Assembly: GCF_900115955.1 (NCBI RefSeq)
Contig: NZ_FOYL01000002.1
Coordinates: 930,001 to 994,000, forward strand
Direction: 5' to 3'
Source of the DNA: Lentzea waywayandensis
Lineage (GTDB): Bacteria; Actinomycetota; Actinomycetes; Mycobacteriales; Pseudonocardiaceae
Length of the DNA: 64,000 nucleotides
Shown here: positions 1 to 8,494 of the stretch, piece after piece
Layout: each line of letters opens with the position of its first letter
Numbering within the stretch: the stretch's first letter is position 1
The notes under the pieces: generated by a model
What the model was told of the DNA's origin: nothing
The model's input: only the letters and a program-made list of their open reading frames with translations
Databases searched by the model: none
Program-made: the position numbers and the translations under genes

Positions 1-309
1 ACCGACGACCAAGTCAAGGTGCGCGGGTTCCGCGTCGAGCTGGACGCGGTCACCGCGGCTCTGGAGCGTGCCGAGGACTGCGACCGCGCCACGACGGTGG
101 TGCACGACGGGAAGCTCGTCGGCTTCATCAGTCCCGCCACCGCGACGCCGGAGCGGGCGAGGCGGGCGGTCTCGCAACGGCTGCCGTACTACTGCGTGCC
201 GACGCTGATCGTCCCGGTCGACACGCTGCCGACGACCGACCGCGGCAAGGTCGACCGGCGCGCACTTCTGTCGCATGTGGACGGACTGCGGCGGGAGCCC
301 GTGGCATGA
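1..309 (+). CDS. C-terminal end of an adenylate-forming enzyme (partial)
   Basis: The reading frame is open from base 1, so the start lies outside the window. The visible ~100 residues match the small C-terminal lobe of ANL-superfamily adenylating enzymes (acyl-CoA ligase or NRPS A-domain): VRGFRVEL carries the hinge-like region, and TDRGKVDRRAL carries the catalytic lysine that completes adenylation. No carrier-protein domain follows, so it is probably a free-standing ligase. The stop overlaps the next start as ATGA, so the two genes are translationally coupled. The substrate cannot be deduced because the specificity pocket is outside the window. Confidence 0.8.
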   Translation, partial: TDDQVKVRGFRVELDAVTAALERAEDCDRATTVVHDGKLVGFISPATATPERARRAVSQRLPYYCVPTLIVPVDTLPTTDRGKVDRRALLSHVDGLRREPVA

Positions 310-1538
310 CGGTGCGCGATCTGGTTCTGCCACCGGCCGGACGATCCCTGCGCGCGGTCCTGCGCCGGCGCCCGTTCACCCACCACAACCGGCTCGCGGC
401 GGCCGTCGTCCTCGCGAACCTGGCCTTCGCGGTGGCCGGCGACTGGTGGGGCGACCAGGACGTGCTGACCACGCTCGTGGTCACCAACGTGACCCTCGCC
501 GCGCTGGTCCGGCAGCAACTGGTGATCAACCTGCTGTTCCGGGTGGCCACCAGCGCGCCTACCCACTGGCCGTTGCGGGTGCGGTGGACGCTGGGCAAGG
601 TCTACCACTTCGGTGGCCTGCACGTCGGCGCCGCCGTCTGCGCCGTGGCCTGGTTCCTCCCGCTCGCGATCACCATGCGCGACGCACTGCCTGTCGGGTT
701 GAGCTGGACGATCTTCGCCCTGCTCGTCGCGATGACCGTGCTCGCGCTCCCCCGGTTCCGTGCCCGCCATCACGACCTCTTCGAACGGTCGCACCGGTTC
801 GGCGGCTGGACCGTGCTCGTGCTGTTCGGCGCGCTGGCCGCGGTCTCCAACCCGGTGTTCCTCTGGCCTCTCGCCCTGGTGGTGGTCAGCGTGGCGCTCC
901 CGTGGCTGCGGCTGCGGCGCGTGCCGGTGCGGATCGTCAGCCCGTCACCGCACGTCGCGCTCGTGTCGTTCGACCACGGCGTCACGCCGTTCGCGGGCTC
1001 CTCGACAGCGGTGAGCCGCAACCCGTTGCTCGAATGGCACTCGTTCGCGAACGTGCCCGCCCCGGGACGCTCCGGCTTCCGGCTCACCATCTCCCGCGCG
1101 GGCGACTGGACGGCGAAGCTCATCGCCGACCAGCCGAGCCACCTGTGGGTGAAGGGGATCCCGACCGCGGGCGTCGGCAACATCGACAAGCTGTTCCGCC
1201 GCGTGGTGTGGGTCGCCACCGGCAGCGGCATCGGCCCCTGCCTGCCGCACCTGCTCGCCCGCACCGCGCCGGCCACGCTGGTGTGGTCGACCCGCGACCC
1301 GCGCCGCACCTACGGGGACGCGCTGGTCGACGAGATCCTCGACGCGCAACCCGACGCCGTCGTCTGGGACACCGCCGTTCAGGGCAAGCCTGATCTCGTC
1401 GCGCTCGCGCACGACGCCTGCCGCCGGTTCGACGCGGAGGCGGTCATCTGCATCTCCAACAAACAGACCACCTGGCACGTCGTCGAAGAGCTGGAGGCCA
1501 GGGGAATCCCCGCCTACGGCGCGATCTGGGACTCGTGA
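306..1538 (+). CDS. Polytopic membrane protein with ferric-reductase/TmpA-like architecture
   Basis: This 410-residue protein has about six hydrophobic segments between residues 28 and 205, followed by a soluble domain. Histidines before and after the central helices (YHFGGLHVG near 100; HHDLFERSHRFGGW near 155-168) are placed like haem ligands of ferric-reductase-type proteins. The soluble half has GSGIGPCLP near residue 305, the pattern of the NAD-binding site of ferredoxin-NADP reductase folds. This arrangement recalls TmpA-type proteins, which in fungi occur with adenylating domains; that likeness is from memory. It is coupled to the upstream ligase and followed 10 bp later by a crotonase, so a three-gene pathway is likely. 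Substrate and product are unknown. Confidence 0.55.
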   Translation: MTVRDLVLPPAGRSLRAVLRRRPFTHHNRLAAAVVLANLAFAVAGDWWGDQDVLTTLVVTNVTLAALVRQQLVINLLFRVATSAPTHWPLRVRWTLGKVYHFGGLHVGAAVCAVAWFLPLAITMRDALPVGLSWTIFALLVAMTVLALPRFRARHHDLFERSHRFGGWTVLVLFGALAAVSNPVFLWPLALVVVSVALPWLRLRRVPVRIVSPSPHVALVSFDHGVTPFAGSSTAVSRNPLLEWHSFANVPAPGRSGFRLTISRAGDWTAKLIADQPSHLWVKGIPTAGVGNIDKLFRRVVWVATGSGIGPCLPHLLARTAPATLVWSTRDPRRTYGDALVDEILDAQPDAVVWDTAVQGKPDLVALAHDACRRFDAEAVICISNKQTTWHVVEELEARGIPAYGAIWDS

Positions 1539-1548
1539 GGAGACCACT

Positions 1549-2322
1549 GTGGACTATCAGGACCTCGTGCTCGACGAGCAGGGCGGCGTGCTGACGGTGA
1601 CCGTGCACCGGCCGCACGCCCGCAACGCCCTGTCCCAGCGGACCCTCACCGAGCTGCGCCACCTGCTGTCGACCCTCTCCGGTCCCCGCGCGGTCCTGCT
1701 CACGGGATCGGAGGGCCCCGCGTTCATCGCCGGCGCCGACATCCGCGAGATGGCGGCCATGACCGCCGAGCAGGGCGAGGCGTTCGGCGCGCTGGGCCAG
1801 GAGGTGACGTGCCTGCTCGAACGGCTTCCCGTCCCCGTCGTGGCCTGCGTCGACGGCTACGCGCTCGGCGGCGGCTGCGAGATGGCGCTGGCGTGCGACT
1901 TCGTCTACGCCACCCGCAAGGCCGTCTTCGGGCAGCCGGAGGTGCTCCTCGGCCTGATCCCCGGTTTCGGTGGCTGCGTCAGGCTGTTCCGGCGGGTCGG
2001 GGTGGCACGGGCCCGCGAGATGATCTACTCCGGCCGGCGGGTGGACGCGGCGGAGGCGCACCGCACCGGACTGGTGAACCAGGTCTTCGACACCCGCGAG
2101 GAGATGTTCGCCGCCGCACGGCTGGTGCTCGCCGACATCGCCGCCAACTCGCCCGCCGCGGTCGCCGCGTGCAAGTCGGTGATCAACGCCGCGGACGGCG
2201 TGCCCGTCGGTCTGGGGCTGCACGCCGAGCTCGAGGCGTTCCGGCACGCCTTCACCACGGACGACATGCGTGAGGGCACAGCGGCGTTCCTCGGCAAGCG
2301 CTCCCCGGCGTTCCGCACCTAG
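1549..2322 (+). CDS. Enoyl-CoA hydratase/isomerase (crotonase) family protein
   Basis: This 257-residue protein has the normal crotonase length and fold. The oxyanion-hole segment IAGADIREM is near residue 62, and GYALGGGCEMALACD, with the family glycines and the usual hydratase glutamate region, is near 103-117. It starts at GTG, with GAGGAG 8 bp upstream. It follows the membrane flavoprotein-like gene by 10 bp and probably acts on the CoA thioester made by the upstream ligase; that link is inference. Whether it hydrates, isomerises or hydrolyses cannot be settled from sequence. Confidence 0.85.
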   Translation: MDYQDLVLDEQGGVLTVTVHRPHARNALSQRTLTELRHLLSTLSGPRAVLLTGSEGPAFIAGADIREMAAMTAEQGEAFGALGQEVTCLLERLPVPVVACVDGYALGGGCEMALACDFVYATRKAVFGQPEVLLGLIPGFGGCVRLFRRVGVARAREMIYSGRRVDAAEAHRTGLVNQVFDTREEMFAAARLVLADIAANSPAAVAACKSVINAADGVPVGLGLHAELEAFRHAFTTDDMREGTAAFLGKRSPAFRT

Positions 2323-2334
2323 GCGGGGTGCGTC

Positions 2335-2844
2335 ATCAACGACGACCACATCGCCCTGTTGCGCGCGCTGCACGACGGCCACGCCGCCGCCCTGTGGCGC
2401 TACGCCCTGCGGCTGACCGGGGACGAGCAACTCGCCGAGGACATCGTCCAGGAGGCTCTGCTGCGCGCCTGGAGACATCCCGAGGTCCTGGAGCAGGGTT
2501 CGTCGGCGTCCAAGGCGTGGCTCTACGCCGTGGCGCGCAACTACGCCATCGACGAACGCCGCAGCGCCCGTGCCCGGTGGGAGGTCGATTCGGAGAGCCT
2601 GCCCGAACGGTCGCGGGCCGACCACACCGACTCCACGCTCGACGCCTGGCTCGTCGCCGACGCGCTGTCCACGCTCAAACCCGAGCACCGGCTGGTGATC
2701 GTGCGGGCCTACTACCGCGGCGAGTCCATCGCCGAACTCGCCGACGCGCTGGAGGTGCCGCAGGGCACGGTGAAGTCGCGGCTGCACTACGGCCTGCGCG
2801 CGTTGAGGCTGGCCCTGCAGGAGAACGGGGTCACGGGGCGGTGA
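2335..2844 (+). CDS. ECF-family RNA polymerase sigma factor
   Basis: The protein has sigma region 2 (ALWRYALRLTGDEQLAEDIVQEALLRAW) and region 4 (LKPEHRLVIVRAYYRGESIAELADAL, then VPQGTVKSRLHYGLRAL), as in SigK/SigL-type ECF factors. No in-frame ATG or GTG exists between the crotonase stop and the conserved region. The candidates are ATC at 2335, with GGCGGGG 6-7 bp upstream, and TTG at 2359. I chose 2335 for its spacing, with low certainty on the start only. The stop overlaps the anti-sigma start as GTGA, the usual sigma/anti-sigma coupling. What it controls cannot be read from the window. Confidence 0.85.
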   Translation: MNDDHIALLRALHDGHAAALWRYALRLTGDEQLAEDIVQEALLRAWRHPEVLEQGSSASKAWLYAVARNYAIDERRSARARWEVDSESLPERSRADHTDSTLDAWLVADALSTLKPEHRLVIVRAYYRGESIAELADALEVPQGTVKSRLHYGLRALRLALQENGVTGR

Positions 2845-3176
2845 ACGCACCGGATCCGTTCCGGGAGTGGGACGGCGCCTACGTCCTGGGCTCGCTGTCG
2901 ACCTCGGACCGGCTGGCCTACGAGCAGCACCTCGCGCAGTGCGCCTCGTGCGAGCGCGAGGTCTGCGGGCTCGCGGGGGTGACGGGCCTGCTGTCGCGCG
3001 TGCCGGTGGCGTGGGCGGTGCAGTCGCTGGACACCGACCCCGAGGTGCCCGCCGCCGTCCTGCCCCGGCTCGTCCGGGCCGTGCGGCGGCGTCACCTCGT
3101 GGTCACGGCGGCGACGGTTCTCGTCGCCGCCGTGACCGGCGCGGTGCTCGCCGCGCTGTTCTGTTGCTATCTCTGA
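2841..3176 (+). CDS. Zinc-finger anti-sigma factor, short
   Basis: This 111-residue protein starts at GTG inside the sigma-factor stop. It carries the ZAS-type zinc motif H-x3-C-x2-C (HLAQCASC, residues 30-37), which binds the partner sigma factor. One transmembrane helix lies at about residues 84-108, and almost nothing follows it. Typical family members are about 200-250 residues with an extracytoplasmic sensor domain. Here that domain is missing, so the signal may be sensed through the cytoplasmic zinc site or by a partner. Its stop lies 4 bp from the convergent GH43 stop. Confidence 0.8.
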   Translation: MNAPDPFREWDGAYVLGSLSTSDRLAYEQHLAQCASCEREVCGLAGVTGLLSRVPVAWAVQSLDTDPEVPAAVLPRLVRAVRRRHLVVTAATVLVAAVTGAVLAALFCCYL

Positions 3177-3180
3177 GCTG

Positions 3181-5142
3181 TCAGGGAGTGGTCAGCTCGA
3201 AGCGCTGCACCCCCACCGAGCCGCCGAGCGCCTGCGTGGCGTGGTTGAAGATGCCGAACCGGTAGCCCATGAAGAACTGCCAGTCGCTCTTCAGCGTGAA
3301 GCCGCTGCCCAGTGACGTGAAGTTCACGCCGTCGGTGCTGTAGGAGAACCGGGCCTGCCGTCCGCTGCCGGGACGGATGTCGGCGTTGGCGCGCAACCAG
3401 ATCCGGGTGCCGGTGAGGTTCGCGCTCGCGACCTCGGTGCCGGTGCCGGTGGTGTTCCAGTTGCTGTCCATGGTGAGGCCGTTGACCATGACCACGCGGT
3501 TGCGGCCGCTGTCGCGCTTGACCCCGATCCACGCCGAGGAGTCGCGCAGCATCGCCAGTCCGGTGCGGTCACCGTCGCGCATCGAGGCGAGATCGAGTGT
3601 GACGGTGGCCGTCGAGGTCGGGCCCTGTGTTCGGTGGGTGAGAGTGTTGCGGGCGTTGTACAGGTCGTTGGTGACGGTCGCGGTGGACAGCCTCAAACCG
3701 TTGCCGACGCTGTACTTCGTCGTGTCCGGGTTGTGGTTCCACTCCCACTGCGGCTTGAGCGCGGTGCCGTCGAAGGTGTCCACGCCGGTCATGGGTCTCA
3801 CCGGGCGCGACGGCAGGTTCGGCATCGGGTAGTTCGCGCCCCAGCCGCCGTTGACGGTGGTGATGCGCGGCCAGCCGTCGGAGGTCCAGGTGATCGGGGC
3901 GAGCACCGGTACGCGGCCGCCGGGGTAGGCGTCCACGAAGGCCATGTAGTACCAGTCGCCGTTCTGCGTCTGCACCATGCCGCCCTGGTGCGGCACTCCC
4001 CCGCCCTGGATCGGCGTGGGCATGTTCAGCAGCACCTGCTGGACGGTGTACGGGCCGAACGGGCTCGACGACTTGAGCACGTACTGGCCGTTCGCGGGCC
4101 TGGTCAGCCAGATGTAGTAGCTGCCGCCCCGCTTGTAGAACCGCGCGCCCTCCAGGGTGCCGATGTTGGACGGCGTCTGGAAGACCTGCTGCGAACGCAC
4201 TTCCGACTTCCCGTCCGCCGACAGCTGCGCGACGCTGATCGTGGTGTTGCCGTACGCCACATACATCGTGTCGTTGTCGTCGACCAGCATTCCCGCGTCG
4301 TAGTAGCACTTGTTGATCGTGGAGAGCTTCGACCACTGCCCGTCCACGGCCGCGGCGGTGTAGATGTGGGTCTGGGCGAAGTCGACGCACCCGCCCCAGT
4401 AGAAGGTGTTGTTGCTCTTGCGGTGGTTGAGGAACGACGCCCAGATCCCCCGCACGTACCCCCTGCCGCCGTTGAGGTCGTACTTGGAGCCGAAGTCCAG
4501 TCGTGGCACGGAGTGCCCGGCGAACTCCCAGTTCACCAGGTCGTACGAACGCAGGATCGGCGCGCCCGGCGAGTAGTGCATGGTCGACGCCGAGTAGTAG
4601 TACGCGTCGCCCACGCGGATGATGTCGATGTCGGCGAAGTCCTGCCACAGCACCGGGTTGCTGAACGACGCCGGCCTGGGTGTCGTTGTGGTGGTGGTCG
4701 TTGTGGTGGTGGTCGTGGTCGTGGTGGTGGTCGGATCCGTGCCGCCGTTGCAGCTGGTTCCGTTGAGGCGGAAGGACGCCGGGTCGGGGTTGGCGGAGCC
4801 GGACGTGGCGTTGAACCCGAACTCGACCTTGCCGCCGGAGGGCACAGACCCGTTGTAGGAGGCGTTGCGCGCGCTGACCTCACCGCCGCTCTGCGTCATC
4901 ACCGCGTTCCAGTGCTGCCCGACCTGCTGGTCGGAGGCGTACGTCCACTCGAGCGTCCAGCCGGTGATCGCGTCACCGGTGTTGGTGATGGACACGGACG
5001 CGCCGAAGCCGCCCTGCCACTCGGAGGTCTTGATGTAGGCGACCGAACAGCCGGGGGCGGCCTGCGCGGTCGTGCTCGCGGCGAGTCCCGCGGCCACCAG
5101 GGTGAGGGCGGACACCGCCGCCGCGACGGGAGCCCATCTCAT
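3181..5142 (-). CDS. Secreted CBM2-GH43 xylosidase/arabinofuranosidase
   Basis: This 653-residue protein has a signal peptide (1-28), a CBM2 cellulose-binding module (about 30-130), a linker of 17 consecutive threonines (137-154), a GH43 five-blade propeller (about 156-450; QDFADIDIIRVGDAYYY holds the general-base aspartate) and a C-terminal beta-sandwich (about 452-653) of the kind found in GH43 xylosidases. GH43 enzymes invert and release xylose or arabinose from hemicellulose. The ATG overlaps the stop of the upstream GH27 gene (ATGA), which fixes the start. It is the last gene of a GH62-GH27-GH43 side-chain-removal group. Xylosidase versus arabinofuranosidase cannot be settled by eye. Confidence 0.85.
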   Translation of the reverse strand: MRWAPVAAAVSALTLVAAGLAASTTAQAAPGCSVAYIKTSEWQGGFGASVSITNTGDAITGWTLEWTYASDQQVGQHWNAVMTQSGGEVSARNASYNGSVPSGGKVEFGFNATSGSANPDPASFRLNGTSCNGGTDPTTTTTTTTTTTTTTTTTPRPASFSNPVLWQDFADIDIIRVGDAYYYSASTMHYSPGAPILRSYDLVNWEFAGHSVPRLDFGSKYDLNGGRGYVRGIWASFLNHRKSNNTFYWGGCVDFAQTHIYTAAAVDGQWSKLSTINKCYYDAGMLVDDNDTMYVAYGNTTISVAQLSADGKSEVRSQQVFQTPSNIGTLEGARFYKRGGSYYIWLTRPANGQYVLKSSSPFGPYTVQQVLLNMPTPIQGGGVPHQGGMVQTQNGDWYYMAFVDAYPGGRVPVLAPITWTSDGWPRITTVNGGWGANYPMPNLPSRPVRPMTGVDTFDGTALKPQWEWNHNPDTTKYSVGNGLRLSTATVTNDLYNARNTLTHRTQGPTSTATVTLDLASMRDGDRTGLAMLRDSSAWIGVKRDSGRNRVVMVNGLTMDSNWNTTGTGTEVASANLTGTRIWLRANADIRPGSGRQARFSYSTDGVNFTSLGSGFTLKSDWQFFMGYRFGIFNHATQALGGSVGVQRFELTTP

Positions 5143-6770
5143 GATCGCGACCACCTCTGGTTGGTCTGGCCGTTGCAGGTCCACAGCACCAGCTTCGAGC
5201 CGTTGGCGGTCGCGGCCCGTTCGACGTCGAGGCACAGACCGGCGTTCGTGTTGCGCAGCGTCCCGTCCGAACCCAGCGTCCAGCGCTGGTTCGCCTGACC
5301 GTTGCACTGCCAGACGATGACCCTCGTGCCGTTGGCGGTGCCCTGGTCGTACGCGTCGAGGCACTTGTCGCCGAACACCCGGACCTCGCCGTTGGTCCAG
5401 GAGGTCCACCGCTGGGAGGCCGGCGTGAGGCAGTCCTGGATCACGACCGCGGCCCCGGCCGCCGTGGAGCCGTTCTCGACGTCGAGGCAACGGTTCGACC
5501 CGGCACCGCGCAGCCGCGAGGTGGTGTTCTCCAGCGGGCTGCCACCGGTCACCCGGAACGCAGTGACGCCGTGTGCGGGAACGGACGCGGAGATCGCGCC
5601 CGACGTGCTGGACGTGCCGCCGGTCCAGAGGTCGGTCAGCGTGAAACCGTTGCCGGACAGGCCGATCTGGGCGGCCGTGGTGGAGATGGTCGCCGTGCCG
5701 CCGCCCCGGTTGAACAGGCCGACGGCGACCGAGCCGTCCGCGAGCGGTTTGGCGAACACCTCGGTGGCGCCGTCGTCGCGCACCCGGCGCCCTCCGGCAC
5801 CGAGGCCGTCCTGGTTCACGGTGATCAGGCGCTGGTTGCGCAGGACCGCGCTGACGTCGGCGGACATGGTGCGGATGTCGTTGCCCGCCATGAGGGGCGC
5901 CGCCATCAGCGACCACAGCGTGAAGTGCGACCGCGACTCGGTGAGCGTGAGGCCGGGGCGCCCGACGACGAGCATGTCCGGGTCGTTCCAGTGGCCGGGA
6001 CCGGCCTGCACGGCGAGCGGGGCGGTGATGTCGACGACGTTGCCCACGCCCATCGGATAGCTGTTGGTGTTGCCGTTCTGCCAGATGTCCAGCAGGTCCT
6101 CGGTGGTACGCCACAGGTCGGCGACCTCGCTCCAGTCGTACCTGTCACCGGTGGGAGCGTGGAAGCTGTTGGAGTTGATGCTGTAGACGATCGGGCGGCC
6201 GGTGGCGCGCAGGGCATCGCGCATGATCGTGAACCGGGCGATCTGCTCGTCCCGGGTGCCGGCGCCCGAGCACCAGTCGTACTTCAGGTAGTCCACGCCC
6301 CACGACGCGAAGCTCCGCGCGTCCTGGACCTCGTGGCCCTTGCTCCCCGTCGAACCGGGGTGGGCGCCGGTGCCCTGCGCGCACGTCTTCTCGTTGGGTG
6401 CCTGGTAGATGCCGAACTTCAGGCCGCGGGTGTGGATGTAGTCGCCCAGCGCCTTCATCCCGCTCGGGAACTTCGACGGGTGCGCGCGCAGGTTGCCGGC
6501 GGAGTCGCGCTGCGGGTCGAACCAGCAGTCGTCCACGACGACGTACTGGTAGCCGGCGTCGCGCATGCCCGACGACACCATCGCGTCGGCGGCCTGGCGG
6601 ACCTGGCTCTCGGTGATGCCGCAGCCGAAGCTGTTCCAGCTGTTCCAGCCGAGTGGCGGGGTCAGCGCCGGACTGCCGGGAGCGGCGGTGGCGGGATTCG
6701 CGGTGACGGTCGCCATCGCCGCCAGCAGGACGGCGGCGAGGCGCGTGAGTTTCCTGGACCAGGAGGGCAT
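5139..6770 (-). CDS. Secreted GH27 alpha-galactosidase with ricin-type CBM13
   Basis: This 543-residue protein begins at an ATG preceded by GAAAGGGG. A signal peptide (1-30) is followed by the GH27 entry sequence TPPLGWNSWNSFGC, the nucleophile region YLKYDWCSG near 164 and the acid/base region DPDMLVVG near 263. Residues about 410-543 form a ricin-B trefoil with repeated Q-x-W motifs (SQRWTSW, NQRWTLG, NQRWSRS), a sugar-binding module. It should remove alpha-1,6-galactose from galactomannan or galactose-decorated hemicellulose outside the cell. The stop overlaps the GH43 start. The gene lies 63 bp downstream of GH62, with a hairpin between them. Confidence 0.92.
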   Translation of the reverse strand: MPSWSRKLTRLAAVLLAAMATVTANPATAAPGSPALTPPLGWNSWNSFGCGITESQVRQAADAMVSSGMRDAGYQYVVVDDCWFDPQRDSAGNLRAHPSKFPSGMKALGDYIHTRGLKFGIYQAPNEKTCAQGTGAHPGSTGSKGHEVQDARSFASWGVDYLKYDWCSGAGTRDEQIARFTIMRDALRATGRPIVYSINSNSFHAPTGDRYDWSEVADLWRTTEDLLDIWQNGNTNSYPMGVGNVVDITAPLAVQAGPGHWNDPDMLVVGRPGLTLTESRSHFTLWSLMAAPLMAGNDIRTMSADVSAVLRNQRLITVNQDGLGAGGRRVRDDGATEVFAKPLADGSVAVGLFNRGGGTATISTTAAQIGLSGNGFTLTDLWTGGTSSTSGAISASVPAHGVTAFRVTGGSPLENTTSRLRGAGSNRCLDVENGSTAAGAAVVIQDCLTPASQRWTSWTNGEVRVFGDKCLDAYDQGTANGTRVIVWQCNGQANQRWTLGSDGTLRNTNAGLCLDVERAATANGSKLVLWTCNGQTNQRWSRS

Positions 6771-6792
6771 CGTCGCCCCTTTCTCGCGGGGG

Positions 6793-6823
6793 GACGCCGC
6801 CGGTGCGCGTGCCCGGCGGCGTC
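6793..6823 (-). terminator. Intercistronic hairpin between GH62 and GH27
   Basis: Perfect 11-bp stem (GACGCCGCCGG at 6793-6803 with its complement at 6813-6823) and a 9-nt loop. No U-tract follows, so it may be a partial terminator or an mRNA-stabilising stem that sets GH62 levels relative to GH27/GH43. Confidence 0.5.
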
Positions 6824-6833
6824 GGTCCTGCAC

Positions 6834-8285
6834 TCAGCAGGTCGAGTTGGTCTGGGTCAGCAGGCCGAGCCGCCAGGGCAGCCGGTTGTAGTCACCCCCG
6901 GCGTTGGGGTCCATGCCCTGGTAGAGATAGCTGAGCTTGCAGGGGCTGATCTCCATCGTCTGGTCGACGTTCGTGCGCACCATCTCGCCGTGGCTGATGT
7001 CGCGCGTCCACTGTCCACCTGGGAACGTCACGTTGTTGGCGCGGGCGAACGGGTTCGACTCGCTCTCGGCCAGCCCCGTCCACGGACCGGTGATCGAGGG
7101 CGCGGTCCAGGAGCGGAACCAGCGGCGGCCGTCCGAGCCGATCGCCTCGTGCACGAGGAACCACTGGTTCTTCCCGGCGATCTTGTAGACGTTGGACGCC
7201 TCGAACAACCGGTTGCGGTTGCTGTCCTGCATGGCGATCACCGTGTTGGTGAAGCCGTTCGGGAACTGGCCGAGGCTGGTCTCGGACCGGTAGAGGTGGC
7301 CGTTGTCGTCGGAGGAGAACAGGTAGCACTTCGCGGTGTCGCACACCATCCAGAAGTCGACCCAGTAGCCGTTGCCGATGTTGTCGCGGATGATCTGCGG
7401 CATCCCGTTGGCGTAGAAGTTCTTCGGCGTGGACCACGACGCGGGGTTGGAGATGTCGGACGTCGTCGAGTACGAGGCGTTCGACCCGGTCTGGTAGACG
7501 AGGTACCAGAGGCGTTGCGGCGCGAAGTAGAACACCTGCGGCGCGGCCCGGTACCCGGCGCCGACGCCAGAGCGGTCGAGGTAGTAGTGCGGTGCGGACG
7601 ACGCCTGGGACCAGTCGCTGAAACTGGTGTACATCAGGTTGTAGCCGTCGGTGTAGGTGGACGCGAAGACGTGGTACTTGCCGTTGTGGTAGATGACGCT
7701 CGGGTCCTTGACCGCGACGTTCGCGTGCGTGGAGTCCGGCTTCGGGCTGATCAGCACGCCGCTGGAGTTCCAGCGGAAGCTCGACGGCAGGTTGCCCACG
7801 GGCGGGTTGCCCGTCGTGGTCGTCGTTGTGGTTGTGGTGGTGGGGCCGACTTCACCGGTGCAGAGGGTGCCGTTGAGCGTGAACGCCGTGGGGTTCGGGT
7901 TGGAGGTTCCCGTGGAGGAACCGTTGAAGCCGAACTCGACCTTGCCGCCGGTGGGGATCGCCGCGTTGTAGGAGACGTTGCGCGCGGTCACCTGGCTCCC
8001 CGACTGGGTCGTCTCCGCGCTCCAGGCCTGCTTCACCTGCTGGCCGGCGGAGAAGCTCCAGGTGAGCGTCCAGCCGTTGACGGCGTCACCGAGGTTGGTG
8101 ACGCTGACGTTCGCCGTGAACCCACCGTCCCATTGGGACGGTGCCGAGTACGTCACCGAACAGCCCGGCGCGGCCGCGGCCGGAGGCACCGTCACCGCGG
8201 CGAGTGCGGACACGGCGATCAGCGGTACAGCGGCGGCGGCCGTGAGCCGGGCCCGCCGGGATGTGAACAGTCGTACGAAGAACAT
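6834..8285 (-). CDS. Secreted CBM2-GH62 arabinoxylan arabinofuranosidase
   Basis: This 483-residue protein starts at an ATG with GAAGGG upstream. It has a signal peptide (1-35), CBM2 (about 38-135), a threonine linker (about 147-158) and a GH62 domain (165-483). Family marks include [19 protein letters not shown] with the general base, [10 protein letters not shown], and [17 protein letters not shown] near the C-terminus. GH62 enzymes specifically remove arabinose from xylan. It heads the GH62-GH27-GH43 cluster and has a readable promoter with an operator directly upstream of the -35 box. Confidence 0.95.
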   Translation of the reverse strand: MFFVRLFTSRRARLTAAAAVPLIAVSALAAVTVPPAAAAPGCSVTYSAPSQWDGGFTANVSVTNLGDAVNGWTLTWSFSAGQQVKQAWSAETTQSGSQVTARNVSYNAAIPTGGKVEFGFNGSSTGTSNPNPTAFTLNGTLCTGEVGPTTTTTTTTTTGNPPVGNLPSSFRWNSSGVLISPKPDSTHANVAVKDPSVIYHNGKYHVFASTYTDGYNLMYTSFSDWSQASSAPHYYLDRSGVGAGYRAAPQVFYFAPQRLWYLVYQTGSNASYSTTSDISNPASWSTPKNFYANGMPQIIRDNIGNGYWVDFWMVCDTAKCYLFSSDDNGHLYRSETSLGQFPNGFTNTVIAMQDSNRNRLFEASNVYKIAGKNQWFLVHEAIGSDGRRWFRSWTAPSITGPWTGLAESESNPFARANNVTFPGGQWTRDISHGEMVRTNVDQTMEISPCKLSYLYQGMDPNAGGDYNRLPWRLGLLTQTNSTC

Positions 8286-8367
8286 GATCACCCTTCGTCG
8301 TCGGAGGAAGCGGAGAGCACGATCACGCACTGGCGCGGGCGGTCAGCGACAGGGGGCTGCTTCCAGC

Positions 8368-8397
8368 AATGTAGAAGACCCCGTCACGCGGGGTCAA
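8368..8397 (-). promoter_or_regulatory. Promoter of the GH62 gene
   Basis: On the minus strand, TTGACC (8392-8397) and TACATT (8368-8373) are separated by 18 bp, with the GH62 start about 83 bp downstream. The spacer also forms a hairpin with the box edges (GACCCCG/CGGGGTC, 8377-8395). The boxes match those of the GH6 promoter at 11463-11491. Confidence 0.65.
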
Positions 8398-8405
8398 AGC
8401 TAAAT

Positions 8406-8417
8406 GTGAGCGCTAAC
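8406..8417. promoter_or_regulatory. LacI-type operator upstream of the GH62 promoter
   Basis: GTGAGCGCTAAC (GTTAGCGCTCAC on the coding strand) ends 9 bp upstream of the GH62 -35 box. The same 12-mer occurs at 11502-11513 before the GH6 promoter, and relatives lie at the arabinose genes. The adjacent LacI gene (8495-9688) is a candidate binder, by position only. Confidence 0.6.
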
Positions 8418-8494
8418 TTTTAGCAGCTTCCGCTCCATGAACACCCAGAACGCCATCCGTACCAACACCGCTGTTAACGCGAACAATCGGCGCT

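Noticed and set aside
4680-4735. Simple-sequence repeat or CRISPR-like tract
   Set aside because: It encodes the threonine linker between CBM2 and GH43 using mixed ACC/ACG/ACA codons. The same holds for the other linker tracts.
8377-8395. Terminator of the LacI gene at 8495
   Set aside because: The hairpin coincides with the -35 to -10 region of a good GH62 promoter, so it is better read as promoter sequence. A dual role is not excluded.
5571-8423. A 950-codon open frame on the plus strand opposite GH27 and GH62
   Set aside because: It is antisense to two clear glycoside hydrolase genes, has Arg/Gly/Val-rich low-complexity composition, no domain and no ribosome site. It reflects high GC at third codon positions.
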